Shown: one piece after another, positions 22,996 through 35,100 of the stretch | How positions within the stretch are numbered: position 1 is the first letter of the stretch | How the letters are laid out: every line of letters starts with the position of its first letter | Source of the DNA: Platycnemis pennipes | Lineage: Eukaryota; Arthropoda; Insecta; Odonata; Platycnemididae | Assembly (NCBI GenBank): GCA_933228895.1 | Contig: OW121855.1 | Coordinates: 41,182,698-41,246,697, forward strand | DNA length: 64,000 nt | Direction of reading: 5' to 3' | Notes under the pieces: generated by a model | Told to the model about the DNA's origin: nothing | The model's input: the letters and a program-made list of their open reading frames with translations, nothing else | The model's database searches: none | Made by a program: the position numbers and the translations under genes

Positions 22996-25109
22996 TTTCC
23001 GGGCTAATATACTTATTCTCTTACATACTTACCTCGCACATACTTCTTTGCTGATTGCTCCACAAAATTCATCGCCATTATTCTACTTTTTTATGCGAAC
23101 ACATTGAAATATCCATTTTAAAAGGGTCATATCCACTTTTCTCGCACTTATTTTTCCTATCCATGAAATATAAAATATTTTGTTCATTTATAATAGTAAA
23201 AAGATTAATGCCTGAAAAATAATGCTTTTATTTGTATAGAGTAAAATACGTTAAGAGAAACTTTTACGGGTTGATAAAAATTACAATATTTATGGCAGAT
23301 TTTAAAAATAAATTAAAGGCGTTTTGATGTTTTGGAAACTGAGATTTTGAATATTTACAGTTATCCTTTGGACACAATGGCTTAGCTTCATAACTTGAGT
23401 AATCGCATAATACGAGTTTGCATCCCTATTTTGGAAGCCTTTTGGTATCTCGCTAATCCGGTTGTCAATGGTTTTATAGTCAATTTCCGAATGTACAGGA
23501 ACATCCCAATAAGTTATTCTATAATCCAAGCAAGTTCTTATTTTATTTGTATTAATGTGCTTTTAATGTCCATGGTGCTTAATGAGGGGGAATTAATTAT
23601 TAGACTTATCACAGCACATGGCTGTGGAACAAGAAAAAATATATTCTCAGCGTTTTCCCATTAACGGAGCATTTTTGAAAGAAAAAACATTTCCATGTAA
23701 ATCCGAGGTGGCAACTGAGGCAGAAAAATTGAATTTGAACGGGAATTATACTCTCCGACGGAATTTTCAAATATTTTTTTTGCTCAAATTGTGAAGCAAT
23801 TAGGTTTACTACCAATGAAAAAATAATCATAGAGATGAAATAGAGGACAGACGTGGAGCTTATATTGAAAGTGGTCATCATTTTTATGAGTTATATATTT
23901 TCACTCTGAATCACTGCATACCTACGCTCTGGTTCGAATTAATGTTACGTCGTAACCTCGGACGTAAAAATATTACGCACAATTTCACAACTTTTTTACG
24001 CCCATGTCAATCCCTTGACGTACGTCCTGTGGGTGAAATTAAACCTGCGAACAAGCTTATGCTCTCTGCACCCAACGGCACTTCACACCTCTCCGGGAAC
24101 GGGGTTAAATAAATTTCAATTTTTTTCCACGGTCACCGAATGGAAAGGAATGTGCGTGAAATTTCCACCACAGAAATATCCCTTCACTCGGCACGGTGTG
24201 AGGGAATAATTTCGGTACTGAGGATAAATGGGTGTTTGCGCAGCAAAAAAATGCAACCGAGAGAAAGTTTAAGTAGAGCGTAGGGCTTTGTAAGTGCGCG
24301 AATTCACTTTCCCTATTCAACGTTAGCCAAAATCACGTTATTCGTTTCCAAGAGTATATTCGTATTTGATTTCCTTTTATAAAGGTTAAGAAAATTCAAT
24401 CCCACAAAATCAAAGACTTTTCCTTATTAATGCTCTTGAATATTAAGATAAACACACTACAATTTAAGTTACGTGGAAATGGTTACTTCGTTATTTGTTT
24501 TAAAACACTTTTTTCCTCTTTACCACCAAGAATGAACTCATTGAATTATAATGCACGTTGCTCTAGTTTATGTTTGCTCGCATTGAGTAATTATATAAAA
24601 ATTCTCACAATTTCCCATCGCGAGTTTATCCAAGTTTCTTAAACTAGGATTTACTGCTTAGAACAAGAATCGCAAAATAACGGTAAATCCTTCTCAAGAA
24701 ATGTGACATCTATTATCATCACTTTTGTTTAGAATAATTAATAACTCCTTTCCAAACGATATTCTTCTGTAATAATGTTATCAAGTCTATTCACACTTTA
24801 GAAGGTTAAATGGTACCAGTCGGAATTCTATTTTATGGTTATCGATTGAACACGGTAGGTAGTTAAAACAACGGATTATTCACAAGGCTCGATGTCAGGT
24901 AATTTTGTGTTTTATATCTGTTTGTCATCGGGATGGATTGAAGGGTACTTGAGAACCAAATTTTAAATATTGTGTTACTTGCAGTAAACTCAAAAGTTGT
25001 TTTTTTTTACTTTTGGCTAATTACTTCATTTCCCTTCAGGCTTTAAGGTTAACGGAAAACGATGGCAGTGAGCAACCAAAGAGATTTTTTCCATCACTAA
25101 AGAGCCAAT

Positions 25110-25935
25110 TCATCTCATAGATAATGTGCCATTTTCCCCGACGTCGCACCGCAGGAGTTCGCCCCGCCATGGGCGAACGCGTTTTGTATCCGTTCGCCAA
25201 AGGGGCCTTTCTTTCGCCCGCTCCCGCATTAGAGGCGGGGGATGGCGGCGGGGGGAGGAAAGCAGCAGGCGAAAGTGATAACCCCGCCGGCGAACAAAAG
25301 GAGCAGCCCGAGAGATAGGAGGAGCTCTGGGGGGGAGGCTGTACGGGGGTTAGAGGGTATGGGGAGAGAGCGGAGTGAGGGGAAACGATTAGAGGTGGAA
25401 GCGGAGAAGTGAGAGGAAAAAAAGGCGGTTGAGAAGGCTAAAAGGAATCCGAATTAAAGAGAGGAAGACGAGTCGAGGAAAGGGATAATATTGGCGAGGG
25501 AGAGAACGGAAAGGAAAGCTGAGATGGAGGAGATGAAGGTCATTGGAGGCAAGCAGTGGGAGGATGGAACACAGTTCGGGTGAAGGGAGTCGGGAAAGGG
25601 AGATAGGTTGGCGTGGAGGAAAGTCTATGAGAGCGGGAGGAGTCAAGGGAGAAGAGAAGTGGGGAGAAAGCAAGGGAGAGGAGGTTTTAAGTTGAGCTGG
25701 AGTAGTAAGTTTGTGGAGGGGGAACTGTTGGTTGCGGCAAGGGCTCGTAGTTACGGGCGGATCCGTTGGAGAGAAGATGCTGAGGGGTATGGTTTAAGGT
25801 TCAGGGATAATATGTCTCCCGAGGAAAGGAGCAAGAAAATATATGTATTACCCCGTCGCAACGGAAGACTAACCGCGGGAGGGAAAACTGTGAAATACCT
25901 GCCTGCGTGTGTGAGGCGGATGAGGTGAAAGGCAC
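25110..25935. promoter_or_regulatory. CpG-rich then purine-rich island
   Basis: The left part (25.12-25.35 kb) is CpG-dense; the right part (25.35-25.75 kb) is almost purely A/G on the plus strand. Many GAGAG pentamers occur. ORFs on both strands are compositional. Confidence 0.35.
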
Positions 25936-26304
25936 GAAGGATTCCAGGTATCGAGTGATAGAAGAAGCCCTGATTGATTTTCGCTTTCGTCAGAAAGGTC
26001 GGAAGCGACATCAAAGTAGAGAATTGATGAATGATACACCAGAGCCTCCAAATTCTCTTAGAAGCTAGTCAAGTGTGCCAGTAGTAATCCTTTATTAAAA
26101 TATAGAGTAATAATATTTTTATAAAATTTTTCTTGTTATTCCAAACCCACCATGGCTTAAAGTTAATACGTGAAAACACAGTAAAAGGAAGGAATTTGTA
26201 TATTCAAAACGTAAACGGAAAAACCTACTGGCTGTATTTTTGGCGATATTGGTAAACAAACAAGCCTAGTGATGTTTGTCCCTTATTCAAATATTGTTTT
26301 CTCA

Positions 26305-26420
26305 ATCAATCATCAACATCTACATTATACCCTGCAAGCCATCGTAAAGGTGTGTGGCAGGAGTGAATTCACACCATATATGCATTATATATCATGCATA
26401 AAATGCATCCAGCACCAGGA
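26305..26420 (+). repeat. Interspersed repeat fragment (GCAAGCCATCGT / GTGTGTGGC motif)
   Basis: The stretch ATCTACATTATACCCTGCAA followed by GCCATCGTAAAGGTGTGTGGC closely resembles a high-copy interspersed repeat I recall from several insect groups (consensus CCGCAAGCCACCGTACGGTG). It contains an imperfect GCAAGCC/GGTGTGTGGC inverted symmetry. The repeat class is unknown to me; the assignment rests on memory. Confidence 0.4.
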
Positions 26421-26629
26421 GCTACTTGAACCATAATTATTGCCAGCAGAAGGAGTAGGAGTCAAGCTGAGGGGGACATGTCAAAGCCTAGTGCTATTGT
26501 GTGAGAGATAAATGGAATGACACAGATGGAAGTGCAAAAATGCAAAGAGGTAATCGATGGCAAATATTTGACACATGATTACTTGATTGGTGAGAACGAG
26601 CAACAATTATGCTGTAGCATTTTCTCGAG

Positions 26630-28030
26630 GTAAATGAATCGTTCCTTCAAGAGCAGCAGAAGAAGATCGCTTGGCACTCGAAAAATGCGCCGTGGCAATT
26701 CTGTTGATGCCTCTTCCTTGCTGGCTCCGGGAGGATCTTCCCTCGGAGGTTACGGCGTCTCGCACGGGATAAGGATTTTAATTCCGAGGGAGCGCGTAGG
26801 ACGCAAGCGGAGCTCGCCTGAATCGAAACGCACGAGTCGGGAGTGTGGGCGGAGGAAGTGAGAGAGATGGGTCTGCGCTGGCGAGCAGAATAAGGAAGGA
26901 AGACTTCCCCACCTCTGTCGCACCAATGCCTTCCACGCATGCAACCACAAACGTCCCCAGGCCCAAGATCCCTACCCCCTCGTGCCCACGCCCCTCCCCA
27001 ATCCCACCCCACCCACGCCACGACAACCGGCGTAATTTTGAGTCTCCAACCGCTGTGACGATGGAAGCGCCTTGGGGTCTTAAAAAAAATAAATAAAACA
27101 AAAAGGCTCCCGGGGCCGACGAAGGGAAGGTGAAAAAAGAGAAGAGAGAGAATGAGAGAGAGGGAGGGAGTGAGGATGGTGCTCGTATGCGGATGAGAGG
27201 GAATGAGTGGAGGCTCGCTTTGTCTCCCTCTCATCCCCCTTTCGTTTTATTCGAGCATAATTTTTTTCCTCTCCCTTTCCTCCAACCTCTCCTTCCTCGC
27301 GCAAGGGATGGGTACGGGGAGAGAAGAGCTGCGTAGGTGGTGGTTGGGTCTTTTGAGGAAGAGGAGCTGGGGAACGCCTCCCTCCACGTGAAACAGAGTC
27401 CAGGAGGAGTTCGGAGGAGGAGGCCGCACGGGGAAATGAAAAGTGAGAGAGGATTTACCGGAAGTGAGGGCGGGGGAAAAGTGGGGATGAAGAGGAAGGG
27501 GGGACAACGACGTGCGTGCGTCTGTATGCGTACGGAAAGTAGGCAAATGGTGGGGGTGGTGGAGGAGGAGGACGTCCTTTAAACCATCCTCTTTCTCCCC
27601 GAGAGGCAAGCCTTTTTCCCCCAAGGAAGGGGAGCGCTCGCGCGGAATCGTCGAAACGGTGGCTAACTCTCCCGGCTCCTTCCTCCCACTCATTTTTTCA
27701 CCCTCCACTATCTCACTCTCTCGCCGCCTCTCTCTGGCTCTTGGGCGTTATGATAAAAAGCAAAAGTCCATCTTCCTCCCATCCTCCCTCTCTCTCACTC
27801 TCTCTCACTCCAGGACCGACGTAAATTTCACGGTTTATCGCAAAAGGAGTCAGAGCTCGTTTCCCAAAAACCCCCTTTGTCTCCCCCACTCTCTCGTAGC
27901 TTCTCTAGTTCTCTTCCCAACTCTCTCAGCCAACAATTCTTCGCTCGTATTTTTTGTTGAAAATTCCCTCTTTTAAGACGGGAGGGGAGCAGGCCGCGTC
28001 TTTCCTTCTTCCGTCCCTCTTCCACCCATG
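26630..28030. promoter_or_regulatory. Large island with purine-to-pyrimidine strand switch
   Basis: GC-rich throughout. The plus strand is purine-rich at about 27.12-27.57 kb and pyrimidine-rich at about 27.58-28.02 kb, with a switch near 27.58 kb. ORFs up to 195 codons occur on both strands but are low complexity (Arg/Glu/Gly or Pro/Ser/Leu) and overlap each other, so I do not call genes. Confidence 0.35.
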
Positions 28031-28064
28031 GTCGCTGTCTTCTCTCACTTCCTCATCTTAGAGG

Positions 28065-28460
28065 GAGTGACGGACGGGCGTGTGGAAAATGATGTAAGGA
28101 CCCGTGGAGCCACATCAATAGACTACCGTCCCCGTCGCCCAACATTATAAATCGTCATAGGGAGGGGATGGAATCGCCGGTGATTCGACGGGCGTCCGGG
28201 AGGCAGTTCGATTATTTTCTATGGCCGCCGCGTACCGCTAATGGAAAGGCGCATTAGGGAACCCCTGTCCTCCATCCTAGCAGTCATCTTGCCTACTCGC
28301 ATTCATGGCCTTCTTTAATGCGTTCACTTTAAATGAGCGAGATAACGGTACCTGCCACTCCTCCGCGAATAAATCGGTGGAATTGCCTTCCACGGTGAAT
28401 GTCTGCCGGCTCCGCTTTCGGCTTTCGTAATCATTCGCTCAATTATTTTCCCCGAAAAGA
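28065..28460. promoter_or_regulatory. Candidate enhancer-like conserved element
   Basis: A high-complexity block of balanced composition next to the large island, with several homeodomain-type cores (TAAT, TTTAAT, CAATTATTTT), GATAA and CpG-rich boxes such as TATGGCCGCCGCGTACCGC. No reading frame of note. Looks like cis-regulatory DNA; conservation not tested. Confidence 0.3.
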
Positions 28461-28928
28461 AAGGTGGGGGCAAAATTTCATACCATGTGTAACAAAGAAG
28501 ATGATTTTAGAGGCTGAAGGAATAATTTCAATAATTCTTATATGCTTATCTCACAGATGTAAAATCATTTTTCCGACTAAATGCATTTGACCGCGTTAAG
28601 ATTTTCCCGCGAATGGTAGTGATATCCTGCCATTAGGAATGGGAGCGATTTGTCACATGAAATTAGGATATGAGGCACATATTCACAATTAACTGCCATT
28701 GACTATTTTCGTCGCATCTTTGTGATGTGCTTCAATTCCAGGGCACGCGTATTAATTTCAACATGCTAGTAGTAATTTCATGCATTGTTCTCAGAGAGGG
28801 AGAAGTAGGATCTTTTTTCTGGCTTTTCCAACTGTGGAGGCATTATTTAAACAGGAAAAATCTCTTCAATGATTGCAAACTAGCCGAAAACCTTACCTTA
28901 GCGGAGTCACCTGCGGAAATGCACAGCA

Positions 28929-28958
28929 GCAGAATTTCCACAATTGTGGAAATTCTGC
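28929..28958. repeat. Perfect 30-bp palindrome
   Basis: The 15-bp half site GCAGAATTTCCACAA is followed directly by its exact reverse complement. No spacer. It contains the core TTCCACAATTGTGGAA. Confidence 0.95.
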
Positions 28959-28959
28959 C

Positions 28960-30170
28960 ATTAAGCAAACATCACCATCATCAGTTCTGCTCTTTCCCTC
29001 ATATTACTCTCACAGTCATTTTAACTAATTGCCGAAATGGCTTTCTGCTTCATTATTTCGTAAATATTGAGTAATGTAAACGAATATTAAGCCAGTATAT
29101 ACTGTCAAAGCTATTAAAAGGTCCTCAATGGATTGATTTCTATAAGCGTTAAGTTTTTCAACATTAAATCCATCGAGTTTCCCTCTCCTCCAGCTTCTTA
29201 TAAACTGTATAGGCACATATTTTTTTTGAATAGGCGTAACGCACAAATGTAATATTCAAGAAGGCCCTTTAGACCATGGAAGGAATTAGAGAGAAGCTCT
29301 CTATGTTGACAATGGCGAATTTAATCAAGGTGAAACACCTCGACAGCTACAATAACTCCAGATTTCAACTATATCCAGACTTGAGAATAATCTGTTTGCT
29401 AATAATTAATCCCTCTGCCGAGGTACGACTTTCAATTACCGATCCTGACAAAGGATTCATGATAATATATATGGACCAAGGGAAGCCATGGTTCCTTACG
29501 TTATTAATCTACGTTGAATTAAATTCTAAAACATAATATTAAGCACAGAAAAATCATTTGAACTCCCATTCCACCATTCCGGCTCATGATACTGACATAA
29601 CCGCGACTTTTTTCGTTGAGGTCAATCCAAAGGTCAATCCCGCCGGCGAAAAGGATGAAAAAGATGGGATATCACTGGAAATCATTTTTCCCGTGGAAAC
29701 TATTATTTTTTCTTCGCCCTTCCTCCCTTGTAAGAAGCCTTCCTTTAAAATGAAACCCTTGTTAATCAAACTCACTGGCTCGCGCAGTGAGATCTTCCTC
29801 GCCGCAGGCGAGAGCAACGTTTTAAATAAGGCAGTGCACTCAGATACCTTATTTCATTCGCAAGCAAAAGGAGCCAAGCAAGATTCAGTGCAGAAGCAAT
29901 TACTTCGCGGAGGGCATCTATCTCAGCAAGATAAATTTCAGCAAAGGAAAATTGTTTAAAGTAAGGGGAGCCGACAAAAATATGGTGCCCGAATAATAAA
30001 AAGAGCTCACAAAAATCCTGACCTGAGCAGTATAAAGCGTCGCAGATTAAATAAAATGCCGCCGCAAAATCCATGCAGGGCATAATTGAGAAACTCTGGC
30101 TGTTTTTGATGAGGAAGTAGCATTCGGGACTGAGGTTAGGTTCCGCACCGCGGAATGAATTTCACGCTAC
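28960..30170. other. Intergenic DNA
   Basis: Includes a 133-codon plus-strand ORF (29558-29959) of ordinary complexity but without any domain, signal peptide or homology I recognise. I leave it unassigned. The rest shows nothing. Confidence 0.45.
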
Positions 30171-30532
30171 CTCCAAAATAAAATTCATCGTCTTCGTTTT
30201 TTCTCCATCTTCCACCTCTCCCTCCCATTTTCCACCGTATCTCTTTTCAAAGCCCCGTCATTTTTTCCAAAGGGTAAAGATGGCGGCACGTATTTTTTTT
30301 CTCCGAGAATAGGTCAAAGACATGTCTCCCGGTCCCTTAAGGAAGTTCAGCGTTTTTCCCTCCCATCTCCCAACGGAGCTGCGGGGCTCCATCCATCCAC
30401 CACCGTTCCCAGGAACCCTCCCTTCTTACCCTCTAAGGGATCGGCTTAAACGAGACTTTTTACCGTTAACACACCTGCGCAAATGCTTCGGTGATGCGGC
30501 TCAATTCTTCCCCTTTTACCTCCCCCCCTGCA

Positions 30533-30597
<65 letters not shown>

Positions 30598-30965
30598 CAC
30601 TCCCTCAAGCCTAAACATTCCTCTCCCACTCCTAACTCCTGTCCCTACCCTCAATTCCCAAGCTTCATCTCTTGGTTGCCCCGTTAGGGCCCCTGGGCTT
30701 CATAATGTATCCTCCTCCCCAGCCCTCTTCTCCCCCCTTATTTCCCAGGCACATCTCTAGCTTCCTGATGGTGCTCCCTCCCAAATATCCCCCTTTTCCG
30801 ATCCCATGCTAACCTCCTTTCCTCTCCCTTGGTACCCTCGCTCCTTTTCCCCTAATCCGGGATGCGAATCTAGCCCATTACATGGTCAGCGGGGTCTTGT
30901 GGACGCCTTGAATGTTGAGGGCGAGCATAGGCTCAAAGGCATCGACGGAGAGGGTTAAGCGTCAT
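30170..30965. promoter_or_regulatory. Pyrimidine-rich island carrying the (CT)n tract
   Basis: The plus strand is C/T-rich over about 700 bp, centred on the (CT)n microsatellite. In insects long GAGAG arrays recruit GAGA factor; here this is inference from sequence only. Confidence 0.4.
30536..30596. repeat. (CT/GA)n microsatellite
   Basis: An uninterrupted run of about 60 bp of CT on the plus strand, inside a pyrimidine-rich island. Read on the minus strand it is (GA)n, the binding context of GAGA-type factors in insects. It produces artefactual Ser/Leu and Arg/Glu repeat ORFs. Confidence 0.97.
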
Positions 30966-33900
30966 GTCAGGTTCACGTCTCTCCCGTGCGAGAGTGTCTC
31001 CCCATCCATTGGAGCTTAGTAATAATCTCCTTCATTCTGCTTGCCTCGTCCTCTCCGTCGTCAACACGTGACGGATTGATTAGTTCGAAGCCTTGAACAT
31101 TAGAATATATAACAGACGAACTTATCGACCAAGTGTTAGCGTGGAAAAATTCTCCAATCTGCATTGTTTTGACAAATTAGGAACAAGTCTCAGATTACGG
31201 CTTCATTTTCCGATATCTGTTAAACTAACAAATACATCGATCACCGACAATGTGGTTTATCATCAAACTCGCGTAGACGCGTAGCGATTGAGGATTTAGT
31301 GGTATTTATGGTGAAGTCAAGCTAGCGCATACGCATAATCCGTGAATTAATTGCAGTTTTTCACTCTTTTTCCTGCAATGTCCTTTATATTCGATACATT
31401 AGTTTTATTTTTCATGATAAATCTTCTCAATTGAAATGGAGTGTAAATATATTTTTAGGTTTATTACGCTTATCAATTTGAAATTCCGCTTAAAAAGAAT
31501 ATATCACATTTAGCAAGAAGTCTAGTCTATAAACACATCTCTATTCATTTGCAACAGGAAAATATGCAATAACAGTATCAGATTACTATTTGGACTATAA
31601 CGTATTGATGTGTAATTTGCAGCCATTAAAATTTGTCATTTTCATGCAAAACTTTTGAATCGTCTTGAAGACTGTATGCCAAGAGAAAATAAAATTTCAA
31701 GGGATTATAAATCTCCAGAAGATGCCTTGTAGAAATATTTCAGTTCCAACTTCGTGGTGAATATGTATTGTATCCGGGAAAATCATATTTTTTCTCGGCT
31801 CTTCGAGGATTCAGGGAAAACGTGTTCAAAGATTTATTCTTTAGAAACCAATGAAGAAGGTACTGTAATGTTCTGTACTCCCCTTCTATAAAATTATGTT
31901 CTCAAAGAAGAGGTTTTAACTTGTAGCGTGAAATTCCAGGTGTTCAATAAAAATGTATTAATGTATATTTAGACTTATATTCATAATAAAAAAGGCATAA
32001 TTCAACGCAAATCATCAAAAATAATTCCTGTTAATCTCTCAGTTGTGTGATCACGTTTATTGCATTACCAAAAAATCATCATTGGTGTTTTTTTCATTAT
32101 TTCATTTCTTAATATTTCTACTTGTGTACATACTCTTCATTCCAGTAGATATATGTCCAAGTTAGATTTCTCTGGGAAAAGAGCGATGACCTCAGCATTT
32201 AAAGTTGCTTTTTGCCTGCTCTTTTTTATATTCTTCTAATTTCTTAAAGTTGTAAAGAAAGCTTCCTTAGTAAAATTAGACGAGAACTATTATAAAACAG
32301 CCCCATAAGTGAAACCTCTTCAGGGAATTACTGAATATGAAAAATATTTCATTGTTAAAAAAATACTCAACAAACCGAGTATAATTTATTTTGCTGCTTT
32401 TTTCTGCAAAAATTCTTTTCAAGATTCCCATTTTTAGACATCCAAATCATTATCCCTGCGTAGCTCTCACGAAAGACGTAGTCTATCTTAAACGTTTTCA
32501 TTTCCATTGTCCTAGTTACTCAGTATAAATTCGAGAATTAAAATAAGGCGCAAAATTAACAGAGTTGCTCACGGTGAGATTCAGATTGTTGGTTCCACGA
32601 GACAGCATCTACATTTATTGCTTCAAATTCTCATTCACATATCCTTGTAATAAAATTACTAACAGCTACACCTATTCAGAAAATGCGTTGGGAGGGCTGC
32701 AAGATCGTAGATTGACAACTCAAACATATAAGTTTCTTATTTAACGTCACGACAATATTATTTACGATTCCTTTAACTCCTGGTTCTTGGAGAAACGGAA
32801 GAATATGATTATTTGTCTAATAACAAATTGCCTACAGTAATTTAAAGTCTCAAAATACTTTGGTTCGTTTAATACTGATGATAAAATTACCTTCAGGGGT
32901 TCTTATTATAAGTGCGGGTAAACTTATGCAATGAGTAATATGATGACCGTGTGACAGTAGTGGACAGATGGTGTTGGCCATCTTTTAATTTAGATAGTAA
33001 AAAAAAGCCAAAATTTAGTTGGCTTCGGGTTCGAGCAGGTAGCTGTTTGGTTTTTTCCTTATGTGAGAATCTTGATATAGAGCAACGGTGTCATAGTTCC
33101 TGTTCAAGCAGCGAAAAGACTATATCACCGAGGATTATTTAACAGTGGTTTTTAATGTTCGTCCATAAAAAAACATGTATTAGGATGAATGTTTGACATC
33201 CATTGAATTCCAGTCTGAATAGAAATTAACAATATAATAGCGTTTTAAAAATATGATTTTATTTTCAATCCTCTTGTATTACTTAATCAATGGCTTATTT
33301 TTATCTTTTCTCTTGGAATGATATTCCGAGGTAACGTTATCGCTATTCGTGTGTTTAATTTTAAACTTGAAATATGTATATTAAATAAAAGAGGCAAATT
33401 AGTGGTTACATAATAGAGGTCGCTACATATCTCATCTTGGCTGGGACACAGATTTAGGGTTTAAATTATACATAAATAGTAAGCATGGAATTTCCTCTCA
33501 TGAACCTCTCTTCGAAATTAATCTATGAGGTTGCGGCTTCGTTCATCATATTGAAACACGGATTTCAACGATCTCTAATCCCTCCTTCAACTGGATTAAA
33601 TCGTGTTCCCAATCTTCATAGTAATCCCCGACGATCGCGGACACTAGGTATGAAGGAAAAAATAGAGTTTTAATCTCAATTTTGTTTTGCTGAAGAAGAG
33701 GTTTTGCAACAATCAGCCCATCGAGCCACTTCATGTACACGTGGCATTCGTAAATTATGAGCCATAAATTAACGCAGTCGTGGAGGAGTACAAAACCGTT
33801 TTTGATCGATGAACCTTTGGTGCCTAGCATAAAATATTGGCAGCAAACTGTCCACGGTTTCAGGTTTACCACCTCAAATGCTATGAAGCGAGATATCGCG

Positions 33901-33990
33901 TCGCTGAAACTCTTCTGTGCTGCAAAGTCTCACTGCCAGAAACCTGGCGCCGCATGCTTTGGATTTGTTAGGAAAAGTGAGTCATGGTTG
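30965..33990. other. Intergenic AT-rich DNA
   Basis: No gene or element recognised. The minus-strand ORF at 33546-33872 (108 codons) has no motif I can place. Confidence 0.55.
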
Positions 33991-34570
33991 CTTACCTCAT
34001 GCTCCCCCTCGCAGTGCGTACCGCGTTCAATTCATCAACTCTCTTTTTATTCCCTCCCTCCCCAACTATCCACGGCCGCCGCGCAAGCCTTGCACTCCTC
34101 CAATTCAATTCTCACCGGCCCTGCAATTCCTCCCGGCTAACTTAGCCTGCCCCTACTCTGTGGTGGAGGGAAAAAATGTTCCCACCCGTTGCCTCACTAT
34201 ACAAAACTGCCCCATCCGTGTATCTCATTATCACTGAGCCAGTCGAGAGGTGTTGTGGCCTCTCTCGCCATTCTCATTTGTTTCCGGAGACCAACCCTCT
34301 CCCAAATCCTCGAGCTGGAGGAAAAAACTGAAATAAAAGGGGGTATTTTTTTCATACTCCATGTAACGTCATTATCTTAATTGCATTATTCATTCCTCCC
34401 TGCTTATCCTCTGCTAAGCCCTCTCCTCCAGCTTTCCCCTTCCGCTTACGCCCTTCACAGTCTTGCCTATTGAATCTACTCAGTGCTTAAACCCTTGCTC
34501 TTTCTCTCCACTGCCGTTCTTGGTTGAAGACGGGCGTGAGGCCAGCGCAGGATCGTGACCCGGGCGTGAT
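33990..34570. other. Pyrimidine-rich GC island
   Basis: C/T-rich plus strand, moderately CpG-rich, no recognisable coding sequence. Confidence 0.4.
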
Positions 34571-34708
34571 CTCCCCATCTCGTTGTACATTTGCTCTCCG
34601 TGATAGTTGGCATGCCCGAAGCTGGTGGATGGAAAATGCCAGGCTAAAACAAATATAACACTACTCGGCATTTTGTTGTGCAATGTTTATAGGATACGAG
34701 ATGCTTCT

Positions 34709-34791
34709 AAATAGATTGAGTGAATATTATTTTATTAAATATTTAATTTAAAATAGATTGAGTGGATATTATTTTATTAAATATTTAATAT
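34709..34791. repeat. Two-copy 42-bp tandem duplication
   Basis: ATAGATTGAGTGAATATTAT and its copy ATAGATTGAGTGGATATTAT lie 42 bp apart; both are followed by TTTATTAAATATTTAAT. It lies just upstream of the 140-bp duplication. Confidence 0.9.
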
Positions 34792-34820
34792 GTTGCACTT
34801 CTTGCAATCGGCCAATAAAT

Positions 34821-35100
34821 TCAAATTTTTGTATCGGAAGATGATCATAATCCCGAAACTGACAGTATTTGTCAAATAATCATACTTTAAAACATGTTAG
34901 TTCTCCAGTTTCTGCATAATACATATAAAATGAGTTTAATGTGGTTTCGAAGTGCATGAGTCATTTTTTTGTACCGGAAGATGATCTAAAGCCCGAAACT
35001 GACAGTATTTGTCAAGTAATCAAACTCTCAAACATGCAAGTTCTTCAGTTCCTGTATAATACATATAAAATGAGTTTAATATGGTTTTGAAGTGCATGAG
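34821..35100. repeat. Two-copy 140-bp tandem duplication
   Basis: 34821-34960 and 34961-35100 are homologous over their whole length, sharing GGAAGATGATC, CCCGAAACTGACAGTATTTG and ATACATATAAAATGAGTTTA at an exact 140-bp offset. The copies differ at scattered positions, so the duplication is not recent. Confidence 0.9.

Larger units (their letters stand above)
17920..25100. other. Intergenic DNA with GC-rich patches at 19.2-20.5 kb
   Basis: No gene recognised. 19.2-19.8 kb and 20.0-20.47 kb are purine-rich and CpG-containing on the plus strand; the rest is AT-rich. Short ORFs lack motifs. Repeats inside are listed separately. Confidence 0.5.

Noticed and set aside
26647..27708. ORFs of 195 and 153 codons on the minus strand
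   Set aside because: Low-complexity composition from the purine/pyrimidine island, overlapping ORFs on both strands, no recognisable motif.
29558..29959. 133-codon plus-strand ORF
   Set aside because: Complexity is normal, but I recognise no family and see no supporting signals; left as unassigned rather than called a gene.
30322..30760. Ser/Leu-repeat and Arg/Glu-repeat ORFs
   Set aside because: Direct translation of the (CT/GA)n microsatellite and its C/T-rich flanks.
33546..33872. 108-codon minus-strand ORF with a VLLHD stretch, considered as a mariner transposase relic
   Set aside because: Beyond VLLHD neither the DNARPH-type continuation nor the downstream catalytic motif is present in any frame; the resemblance is too short.
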